DNA from: Lentisphaeraceae bacterium
GTDB lineage: Bacteria; Verrucomicrobiota; Kiritimatiellia; RFP12; DVOR01
NCBI GenBank assembly: GCA_004555175.1
Contig: SFJE01000006.1
Location: 3,768-67,767 of the forward strand
Direction of reading: 5' to 3'
DNA length: 64,000 bases
Position 1 is the stretch's first letter. Every line of letters starts with the position of its first letter. The notes below the pieces were generated by a model, which saw nothing but the letters and a program-made list of their open reading frames with translations, was not told where the DNA came from and made no database searches. Below, one piece after another: positions 58,238-64,000 of this stretch. A program made the translations under genes and the position numbers.

Positions 58238-59656
58238 TTAACGCGCTTCCAGGATAATGTAGACTTGAATGAGGCGCGAGAGCGGCAAGAGCAACTCGCG
58301 GTAGAGCGCCACCAGCTCTCCGGCCGAGGTCTCGTCAAGCCCCTCGCGCAGGGCGAAATCGTGGGCGCGCGCCAGGACCTTCTCCTCCACCTCGCGGTTG
58401 AGCAGCGCCTGCTCGACGGCCTCGGCCTCACCCGTCGCCGCCGCCGCGCGGATGGCCGGGGCCAACTCCACGCGCTTGCGGGCAATGACCTTGGTGGCAA
58501 AGCGGAAGCGCCGCGCCAAAGCCGCAATTGCCTCGGTGTCGGCATGGAGGGCACCGCGCGGCTCACTGTCATCGCCCGCCGGGGCCAGACGCGGCACAAT
58601 CTGCGTCAGGTAAAACCGGCGCAGGGCGCGGGTCTGCTCGGTGGCATCGCCGGCAGCGAAAGCCTTGGCCAGCGCCTGCGGCTCGATAGGGGCCGCGTGG
58701 ACGTAGAGCCCCGGGTTCAGGCGGAATTGCCGCCGCGCCACCAGGGTCCGCACCAAGGTTGAATCAATATCGGCAATCATCGCGCGCAGACTCGAGAGAG
58801 CGGTTGTCTCCGAGACCTCCGGCACCGAGGGCTGGGTGGTGATGGTGTAGGAGCCCAGGACGCGCACCTCGCGGCAGACCGACCGTACAGCCCCGAGAAT
58901 CGAAGCCAGCGGCTGACCCGAGTTGCCAATCAGCAACTCCAGATAGAAGGCATACTTCCACCGCTCGCCGAGGATGGGGCGCGACTGAATAAAGGTGAGG
59001 TCGATGCGCCTCAGCGGGGTAAGCAGATCCAGCAAGGTCCCCGGGCGGTCATCAATCGTCACATAGAGCAGCGCATGCGTGGGCGAAAGCGGGGCCGGCG
59101 CACCATGGACATCCCCGGGCGTGCGGTTCTCCAGGCGGAAGAACCGCGTGGTATTCCCCTGCACATCCTGCACGTCGGGCCGCCGCAAGACCAGCCCGTA
59201 GCGCGTGGCGGTGGTTTCGCCTGCCACGGCAGCCAGGGTGGCATCCTCGGCAGCCAAACGCGCGGCCTCGGCCGTGGAAGAGACCGGGCAGAGCGGCACG
59301 CCGGGATAAATCCGCGAGAGGGTCTCGCGGCACTGCGCCAAGGCCTCGGCCTTCGAGAGGATCTTGGCGATGGGGGTGGTGAGGTCGCGCGTTAGCAAGT
59401 GCTGATGCACCGGCACCGCGCGGCACTCCACCGCCACCAAAGTGGGCGATTGCGCCAACAGGTCCATCACCTCCGTCACCGGGCCCTGCGAGGTGTTTTC
59501 GAAGGGCACTACGGCCGCACCCTCGGGGTCTGCCGCCGCGCGCCGGAAGACCTCCCGGAAATTCGCGCACGGCTCCAACGCCTCCCCCGCCCGCGCCAAA
59601 CGCGTGGCGGCGCGGTGGGAGAAGGTCTCTTCAGGGCCCAGGTAATAGAGTGTCAT
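58238..59656 (-). CDS. pheA: Prephenate dehydratase-ACT fused to a C-terminal eukaryotic-type (AroQ-beta) chorismate mutase
   Basis: 472 residues. Residues 1-180: prephenate dehydratase with YLGPEETFSH, VPFENTSQGPV and GNTTRFF (T170-R171-F172). Residues 195-272: ACT domain with DDRPGTLLDLL and IQSRPILGERWKYAFYLEL. Residues 287-472: chorismate mutase that follows the yeast Aro7/plant type rather than the short bacterial type. In register with yeast: R291 (yeast R16), R308, F311, NPGLY, PRLAPAGDD, R383 (R157), K394 (K168), N420 (N194), E424 (E198), S460 (T242), Q464 (E246). The R383-K394 and K394-N420 distances equal yeast exactly (11 and 26). It would turn chorismate to prephenate to phenylpyruvate. 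Domain order is the reverse of Escherichia coli PheA. Confidence 0.9.
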   Translation of the reverse strand: MTLYYLGPEETFSHRAATRLARAGEALEPCANFREVFRRAAADPEGAAVVPFENTSQGPVTEVMDLLAQSPTLVAVECRAVPVHQHLLTRDLTTPIAKILSKAEALAQCRETLSRIYPGVPLCPVSSTAEAARLAAEDATLAAVAGETTATRYGLVLRRPDVQDVQGNTTRFFRLENRTPGDVHGAPAPLSPTHALLYVTIDDRPGTLLDLLTPLRRIDLTFIQSRPILGERWKYAFYLELLIGNSGQPLASILGAVRSVCREVRVLGSYTITTQPSVPEVSETTALSSLRAMIADIDSTLVRTLVARRQFRLNPGLYVHAAPIEPQALAKAFAAGDATEQTRALRRFYLTQIVPRLAPAGDDSEPRGALHADTEAIAALARRFRFATKVIARKRVELAPAIRAAAATGEAEAVEQALLNREVEEKVLARAHDFALREGLDETSAGELVALYRELLLPLSRLIQVYIILEAR

Positions 59657-59684
59657 ACGGCCTGCTGCGCCTTCCCTTTACGGC

Positions 59685-60707
59685 TTACTGGCGCGAGGCC
59701 ACGGCCAGGTCGTGCCACGGCTTGATAGCCTTGAGGTATTCCCCGAAGGTCGCCGAGGGAATCTGCTGGGCGGCATCGGAGAAGGCGTGCTTGGGGTCGG
59801 GGTGCGTCTCGACCAGGAGGCCATCGCAACCGGCGCCCAACGCCGCGCGCGACAGGGGAATCACCAGCTCAAGCTTGCCGCCGCCATGCGAGGGGTCGGC
59901 CACGATCGGCAGGTGGGTCAGGCGCTTGACCGCCGCCAGCGAGCCAAGGTCCAAGCAGTTACGCGTGATGGTCTCGTAGGTGCGGATGCCGCGCTCGCAG
60001 AGGATGACCTGCTTGCAGCCATTAGCCATCAGGTATTCGGCGCTCTGCAGCCACTCCTCAACGGTGCCGGCCATGCCGCGCTTGAGGATGACCGGCTTGC
60101 CGGCCTTGCCCAGACGCTCGAGCAGGTCGTAGTTCTGCGAGTTGCGCGCGCCCACTTGGAAGACGTCGGTGACATCCATCAGCCCCTCGATCTGGTTCGG
60201 ACCGGGCACCTCGGTGATGAAGGCGACCTCGGGGAAGTCCTTCTTCACCTCGCGCAGCACGCGGATGCCCTCTTCCTTGAGGCCCTGGAAGTCGTAGGTG
60301 GAGGTGCGCGGCTTGTAGACCATCGCGCGAATGACCTTGATGCCCAGCTTGACGAGGTCGGCCACCACCGCGTGGAACTGGTCGTAGCTCTCCACAGCGC
60401 ACGGCCCGGCCATCACCGGGATATTGCCGCCACCAACCTTGGTGCCCTTAATGTCAACAATCGTATCTTCCGGCTTGAAGTCGCGGGAGACGAGTTTGTA
60501 CTTCTTGCTCACGTGGATAATTTCCTGAACGGTGTCAAGCGCTTGGAGTTGCGCAACGGTTTGGGGATTGATTTCGTTCCCGATGCAGGCGATGACCGTC
60601 TGATCGGCGCCAGTGGTCACGCGCGGTTGATATCGGAGCGAAGTAATCCAGTCGCAGATCGTCTGCACATCTGCCTGGGTCGCGGTCGGCTTCATAATGA
60701 TAATCAT
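59685..60707 (-). CDS. aroF: 3-deoxy-7-phosphoheptulonate (DAHP) synthase, AroA-beta type
   Basis: 340 residues. N-terminal ferredoxin-like domain (MIIIMKPTATQADVQ to about 75) then the TIM barrel: VMAGPCAVES, KPRTSTYDFQGL, VGARNSQNYDLL, VILKRGMAGT, CERGIRTYE and ADPSHGGGK. Type I-beta DAHP synthase starts the shikimate pathway from PEP and erythrose 4-phosphate. First structural gene of the operon, followed after 28 bp by pheA. ATG 60707 is chosen over the frame back to 60767, which would run into the attenuator hairpin. Confidence 0.95.
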   Translation of the reverse strand: MIIIMKPTATQADVQTICDWITSLRYQPRVTTGADQTVIACIGNEINPQTVAQLQALDTVQEIIHVSKKYKLVSRDFKPEDTIVDIKGTKVGGGNIPVMAGPCAVESYDQFHAVVADLVKLGIKVIRAMVYKPRTSTYDFQGLKEEGIRVLREVKKDFPEVAFITEVPGPNQIEGLMDVTDVFQVGARNSQNYDLLERLGKAGKPVILKRGMAGTVEEWLQSAEYLMANGCKQVILCERGIRTYETITRNCLDLGSLAAVKRLTHLPIVADPSHGGGKLELVIPLSRAALGAGCDGLLVETHPDPKHAFSDAAQQIPSATFGEYLKAIKPWHDLAVASRQ

Positions 60708-60725
60708 CGTTGTCTCACTTTCCTT

Positions 60726-60760
60726 AAAACGAAGCCGCACACCCTTCAAGGGAGCGCGGC
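60726..60760 (-). terminator. Attenuator terminator between leader peptide and aroF
   Basis: On minus: GCCGCGCTCCCT (60760-60749), three-base loop, AGGGTGTGCGGC (60745-60734), then TTCGTTTT. It begins 30 bases after the leader stop and ends 19 bases before the aroF ATG. The GCGCG in the leader's last codons region can pair with the CGCGC in its 5' arm, a possible antiterminator. Confidence 0.75.
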
Positions 60761-60789
60761 CGATCAAACATTGTTCCTTCTACAAAACC

Positions 60790-60858
60790 TTAGAGAACAA
60801 CCCGAGCGGCGCGCGGACTGCTAAAGTAAAAGTAAAAGTAGAAGGGCTTGTGTGTCAT
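60790..60858 (-). CDS. Phe/Tyr leader peptide of the aroF-pheA-proC-proB operon
   Basis: 22 codons, ATG 60858 to TAA 60790-60792. Residues 6-12 are FYFYFYF, coded TTC TAC TTT TAC TTT TAC TTT, preceded by THKP and followed by SSPRAARVVL. Seven aromatic codons in a row in front of a hairpin with a U-rich end, upstream of aromatic biosynthesis genes, is the classical layout of ribosome-mediated attenuation (compare pheL of Escherichia coli). The -10 box ends eight bases before the ATG, so the transcript would start at or within about two bases of AUG: a leaderless leader peptide. No Shine-Dalgarno sequence is visible, as expected for that. Confidence 0.85.
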   Translation of the reverse strand: MTHKPFYFYFYFSSPRAARVVL

Positions 60859-60866
60859 CGCTGCGT

Positions 60867-60896
60867 AGGATACTCCAATCCCCGCCGCTGTGTCAA
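60867..60896 (-). promoter_or_regulatory. Promoter of the aroF operon
   Basis: On minus: TTGACA (60896-60891), 18-bp spacer, TATCCT (60872-60867). Perfect -35. It directs transcription into the leader peptide. Confidence 0.85.
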
Positions 60897-60945
60897 CACT
60901 TTTTTTGCACTCTCACGTGAGGGGCGCTTACCCCTTGGCCCGCAC

Positions 60946-61030
60946 TCGCCCGAGGTTCACTGCGTACCTCGGGCGACCTCACCACGAATCAGCCCCTACC
61001 TCATCTCGAAGTAGGGGCTGGTTCCTTTTT
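60946..61030. terminator. Two hairpins between the lyase gene and the aroF promoter
   Basis: CAGCCCCTAC/GTAGGGGCTG (60990-60999 with 61011-61020) and TCGCCCGAGGT/ACCTCGGGCGA (60946-60956 with 60966-60976), both perfect. They follow the lyase stop (61048). The first contains a partial inverted copy of the 22-bp repeat unit (GAGATGAGGTAGGG on minus). T-rich flank (CCTTTTT) is on the plus side, so efficiency on minus is uncertain. Confidence 0.5.
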
Positions 61031-61047
61031 AATCCGGGGGCGTGTAC

Positions 61048-62499
61048 TTAGAGCGAGTCGCCAAAATCTTCGCGGAACTTGGCCACGAGTTTCTCCTGCC
61101 AGTCGCCGATGGGTTCGAGGCGGCCGAAGAAGAAGCGCAGCACCTTGGGTTCGTCGACGAACTTCAGGCCGCCGACGAGGTGGCGGTTTTTATAGAGCCA
61201 CTCCACGCGGTCGATGGCGTATTCCACCTGCGAGAGGGTGTAGACGCGGCGGGGCATGGCCAAGCGCAGGAGTTCGAGTTCGGCGAAGCGCTCGGAGCCA
61301 TCCTCATTGCGCTGCTCGGAGAGGGTGCCGCGCTCCATGCCGCGGACACCGCCGGCGATATAGAGAGCCGCGGCCAGCGCGCCAGCGGGATACTGTTCGT
61401 GCGGGACATGCGGGAGGATCTCGGTGGCGTTCAGGTGGCAGCCGAGGCCACCAGCGGGCAGGATGACCGGCACGCCGCGTTTGTGCAGTTCGTTGGCCAT
61501 ATAGGCGATAAACTGCGGCCCCTGGCTGATGATGTCTTCATCCATCGATTCATCGAGACCCACGGTGATGGCCTCCATTTCGCGCACGGACATGCCGCCA
61601 TAGGTGAGGAAGCCTTCGTAGAGGGGGATGAACTCCTTCATGTGCAGCTCTTCAGCCTTCTCGCGGATGGCGATGCCGCCGCCGCGCGCGAACCCGAGCT
61701 TGCGGGCTGAGAAGTAGATGATGTCCATCAGGCTGGCGATCTCGGCGGTAATCTCGCGGATGGTCATGCCCTGGCAGGCGGCCTCGCGCTGCTTGATGAA
61801 GTAGAGGTTATCCTGCAACAGCGAGGCATCGAGCACCAGGCGCAGACCATACTTCTTGCAGAGGGCCGAGACCGCGCGCATGTTCTCCAGCGAGAGCGGC
61901 TGACCGCCCACCAAGTTCGTCCCCGCTTCGATGCGCACAAAGGGGATGTGCTCCGGACCGACCTCCTGGATGAGGGCCTCCAGGCGTGGGATGTCGAAGT
62001 TTCCCTTGAAGGGGCAGTCGTTGACCGGCTCAAGGCCTTCCTTGATAATGAGCTCTTCCACGCGGCCGCCCATGCGGGTGATATGGGCCTTCGTGGTGGT
62101 GAAGTGGAAGTTCATCGGCACCACATCGCCGGGCTTGACGTAGGCACTGGCGAGGATATTCTCGGCCGCACGGCCCTGATGCACCGGCAGGAAGTAGGGG
62201 AAGCCCGGGAAGATCTCGCGCACCTTCGCTGACATGCGGTTGAAGGTCTCAGAGCCGGCGTAAGAATCGTCCGCACGCAACATCGCCGCCTGTTGAAGGT
62301 CGCTCATCGCATTCACGCCCGAATCGGTGAGCATGTCCATAAAGATGTCACGATTCTGCAACAAGAAGGTGTTGTTCCCCGCCTCATTCATCAACTTCGC
62401 GCGCTCCTCCACCGGCGGGAGAAAGAGTTTTTGCACAATGCGCACCTTGTGCATCTCAAGGGGAAGCGTCTTACCGCTGAAAAACGTGACCTTTGCCAT
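61048..62499 (-). CDS. Beta-eliminating lyase, tyrosine phenol-lyase/tryptophanase family (TPL-like residues)
   Basis: 483 residues. PLP enzyme: Tyr80 in SYAGSE (catalytic Tyr of the family), PVHQGRAAEN, NLVGGQP, PLP Lys267 in SARKLGF, ERGTLSEQRNEDG and GLKFVDEPKVLRFF with Arg460 near the end. At the positions that separate the two activities it has FTTT (Thr134; Asp in tryptophanase) and PRRVYT (R417-R418; Ala-type in tryptophanase), so tyrosine phenol-lyase is favoured: L-tyrosine to phenol, pyruvate and ammonia. The segment after the PLP Lys (GFARGGG) diverges from both, so another amino acid is possible. It lies next to the aromatic operon on the same strand. Confidence 0.82.
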   Translation of the reverse strand: MAKVTFFSGKTLPLEMHKVRIVQKLFLPPVEERAKLMNEAGNNTFLLQNRDIFMDMLTDSGVNAMSDLQQAAMLRADDSYAGSETFNRMSAKVREIFPGFPYFLPVHQGRAAENILASAYVKPGDVVPMNFHFTTTKAHITRMGGRVEELIIKEGLEPVNDCPFKGNFDIPRLEALIQEVGPEHIPFVRIEAGTNLVGGQPLSLENMRAVSALCKKYGLRLVLDASLLQDNLYFIKQREAACQGMTIREITAEIASLMDIIYFSARKLGFARGGGIAIREKAEELHMKEFIPLYEGFLTYGGMSVREMEAITVGLDESMDEDIISQGPQFIAYMANELHKRGVPVILPAGGLGCHLNATEILPHVPHEQYPAGALAAALYIAGGVRGMERGTLSEQRNEDGSERFAELELLRLAMPRRVYTLSQVEYAIDRVEWLYKNRHLVGGLKFVDEPKVLRFFFGRLEPIGDWQEKLVAKFREDFGDSL

Positions 62500-62548
62500 A
62501 CGAATACCTTGTCCTTACAGGGGTGAATAGAAAACCAAATTGTTTATT

Positions 62549-62577
62549 AGTCTACACCAATCCCCCACCCCACGCAA
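62549..62577 (-). promoter_or_regulatory. Promoter of the lyase gene
   Basis: On minus: TTGCGT (62577-62572), 17-bp spacer, TAGACT (62554-62549), 50 bp before the ATG. No leader peptide of TnaC type was found. Confidence 0.6.
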
Positions 62578-62601
62578 GCACGAAAACGCGGTGCAAGGTG
62601 C

Positions 62602-62750
62602 AAGATGCTCGCTGTCGCTCGCGTGAAGGCCGAGCGAAGCGAAGGCGCTATGCCAACATGGTAAGGCCGAGGCGCGCTAGGCCGGATCATCCGGATCATC
62701 CGGAGGCGGCCCGCCAATGGGGGGCAGGGGGCAAGGCCCCCCGCGTGAGA
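62602..62750 (+). repeat. Interspersed ~210-bp element, copy 3
   Basis: AAGATGCTCGCTGTCGCTCG, GAAGGCCGAGCGAAGCG, GCTATGCCAACATGG, two GGATCATCC units, GGCGGCCCGCCAATGGGGG and CCCGCGTGAG, as in copy 1, but it lacks the last ~60 bp. It lies between the lyase promoter and the tilS stop. Confidence 0.8.
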
Positions 62751-62767
62751 TGGCCCCGCCGGATGTT

Positions 62768-63685
62768 TTAGCACGAACCGCGCGCTTCGCAAACCCATGC
62801 CGTGGCGGCAGTGCGGCGGACACGCAGGGGGCCGGGGAGCATTGTCACGCTGCCGAGGGGAAGCGCGAGGAGGCGTTCGCAGGCGGCTTGACCGGGACCG
62901 AGCGGTCCCTTGTCAGTGCCGGCGAGCCAGCGGCGAAGGGCGCGGCGGGCGAGGACGGGCGGCGTGTCGGGTTTGAGGTGGAGTTCGGTGGCGGAGAGGC
63001 GTTGGGTCGCGGCGCGGGCGGCGGATTCCAGGTAGGCCTCATCTTCAGCGAGGAGTTGAGCGGCGGCATTGACCCCGGCGGTGAAGTGCGGAAGGGTGGG
63101 CACGAGGCAACGGCGAAGCGCGTTGCGCGGGATGCGGAGATCGGCATTCGAGCAATCTTCCACCCACGTTTCGCCGCGGTCGCGCAGTTCGGCTACGAGC
63201 GCGGCGTGGGTCTCCTGCAACAGCGGCCGCACAATGCGCACCTCGCGCGCGCCGGGGAGGGGGGCCTGCTCCGTAAAACCGGTCAGCGCCGCGCCGCCAC
63301 ATCCGCGCGCTAGGCGCAGCACAATGCCCTCGGCGCGATCATCGGCCTGATGGGCCAGCAGCAGCGTGCGAATGCCCAGGGCGCGCGTTTCGCGGGCAAA
63401 GAAGGCCATTCGGTGATGGCGCGCAAAAGCCTCCTTGCTCCAACCGCGCGCAGGGCGCTGTGCCTCGCAGCGGCCAACGCGCAGTTCCACCCCGGCGCGC
63501 GCGCAGAGGGCGCGGCAGAAGGCCTCGGCCTCGTCGCCATTCTCATCGTCAAAACCGTGATTAAAGTGCAGAGCCGTTATCTGCAGCCCCTGCGCCACGC
63601 AGCGCCAGAGGAGCGCCACAGAGTCTGCCCCGCCGCTCAAACCCAGCGCCACATGCTCGCCTGCCAATGCCCGAAACCAATCCAT
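62768..63685 (-). CDS. tilS: tRNA(Ile)-lysidine synthase
   Basis: 305 residues. PP-loop motif LGLSGGADSVALL (residues 14-26), HFNHGFDDENGDEAE, LLLAHQADDRAEGIVLRLARG, and RPLLQETHAALVAELRDRG with the VEDCSNADLRIPRN block, all typical of TilS. It converts C34 of the CAU-anticodon tRNA-Ile to lysidine. ATG 63685 is chosen because it places the PP loop at the usual distance; the frame to 63721 adds unlike residues. It is of the shorter TilS type with a reduced C-terminal domain. Confidence 0.94.
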   Translation of the reverse strand: MDWFRALAGEHVALGLSGGADSVALLWRCVAQGLQITALHFNHGFDDENGDEAEAFCRALCARAGVELRVGRCEAQRPARGWSKEAFARHHRMAFFARETRALGIRTLLLAHQADDRAEGIVLRLARGCGGAALTGFTEQAPLPGAREVRIVRPLLQETHAALVAELRDRGETWVEDCSNADLRIPRNALRRCLVPTLPHFTAGVNAAAQLLAEDEAYLESAARAATQRLSATELHLKPDTPPVLARRALRRWLAGTDKGPLGPGQAACERLLALPLGSVTMLPGPLRVRRTAATAWVCEARGSC

Positions 63686-63717
63686 AGACCGATTGTAGCA
63701 TAAGCACCGCGGCGGCA

Positions 63718-63751
63718 ACAAAAAAAGGACTCCGGGGGAGACCCGAAGTCC
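63718..63751 (-). terminator. Terminator of tRNA-Thr
   Basis: On minus: GGACTTCGGG (63751-63742), short loop, CCCGGAGTCC (63736-63727; one G-T pair), then a T run down to 63720. Confidence 0.88.
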
Positions 63752-63756
63752 TCAAA

Positions 63757-63832
<76 letters not shown>

Positions 63833-63846
63833 GAAAAACGAGGTGC

Positions 63847-63876
63847 ATTGTAGCAGACTTCCCGCACGCGCGTCAA
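63847..63876 (-). promoter_or_regulatory. Promoter of tRNA-Thr
   Basis: On minus: TTGACG (63876-63871), 18-bp spacer, TACAAT (63852-63847), about 15 bp before the tRNA. Confidence 0.8.
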
Positions 63877-64000
63877 GGAAAAAGTATGCGCCTTGTAAGC
63901 GGCGCGAGTTGTATAATCAACCCGAAACTTTTTACCACCGTGCAATTCGTGTGGAAAAAGGGTATAAGGGGAAGAACGGAGTTCGTCCCCTTACCTCCCC
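63877..64000 (+). other. Right-edge spacer with a possible plus-strand promoter
   Basis: A TATAAT at 63912-63917 without a good -35 points off the right edge. No coding start is visible before the window ends. Confidence 0.35.

Noticed and set aside
60697..61014. 105-codon plus-strand frame across the aroF leader
   Set aside because: It is antisense to the leader peptide and promoter and has no ribosome binding site.
62500..62601. TnaC-like leader peptide before the lyase
   Set aside because: No short frame with a Trp or Pro pattern and no hairpin lies between the promoter and the ATG.
63877..64000. Gene start at the right edge
   Set aside because: Only a lone TATAAT is visible; no start codon with ribosome binding site before the end of the window.

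Overview
The window is GC-rich bacterial chromosome with tightly packed genes, and it looks like a member of the PVC superphylum, most plausibly Kiritimatiellota, Lentisphaerota or Verrucomicrobiota. The basis is the mixture of genes: a PEP-CTERM secreted protein, a formylglycine sulfatase, a kelch-sodium symporter fusion, a tricorn-type protease, a fused GH13/debranching enzyme, a large zinc-ribbon Ser/Thr kinase and Kdo transferase (so an LPS-bearing outer membrane). A biotin decarboxylase-type subunit, PyrK and a tyrosine phenol-lyase/tryptophanase relative fit an anaerobic or fermentative life. Taxonomy is inference. No transposase, integrase, phage gene or CRISPR array is visible.

Layout. 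1-4.1 kb: translation genes (thrS end, infC, fusA) around a FolM-like reductase. 4.2-12.1 kb: a strongly promoted glycogen-binding protein with a histone-like tail, then a same-strand run of EboB-like TatD hydrolase, Ser/Thr kinase, PyrK, a zinc-finger membrane protein and an EboC-like UbiA prenyltransferase. 12.1-12.9 kb: gene remnant and hairpin-rich spacer. 12.9-14.8 kb: ACT protein plus PFL (UPF0210) pair. 15.3-26.8 kb, minus strand: an msbA-like/tricorn/panD/recA run, a carboxylase-like biotin protein, and rpmE-prfA-djlA-like. 27.4-42.4 kb, plus strand: rsfS, lysA, a secreted protein, scpB, hemW, a TPR membrane protein, xseA, the 1423-residue debranching enzyme and a small RecA-like ATPase. 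42.4-52.9 kb, mostly minus: SDR / kelch-symporter / secreted protein, a Dabb protein on plus, phosphofructokinase, sulfatase plus secreted partner, PEP-CTERM protein. 53-56.3 kb: a 22-bp tandem array, then pyrF and waaA. 56.4-64 kb, minus: tRNA-Cys, the aroF-pheA-proC-proB amino-acid operon, a TPL-like lyase, tilS and tRNA-Thr.

The most interesting observations are in the amino-acid operon. Its promoter is followed by a 22-codon reading frame with an unbroken FYFYFYF run and then a hairpin with a U-rich tail before the DAHP synthase, which is a transcription attenuator by all visible criteria, apparently with a leaderless leader peptide. The second gene fuses prephenate dehydratase and its ACT domain to a C-terminal chorismate mutase of the yeast/plant (AroQ-beta) type, with catalytic residues aligning in register. 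The spacers carry at least four repeat families: a ~210-bp interspersed element (three copies), a duplicated promoter/start module (two inverted copies), the 22-bp array with outlying partial units, and short ACAG-type repeats at a dozen gene junctions, two of which run into coding starts.
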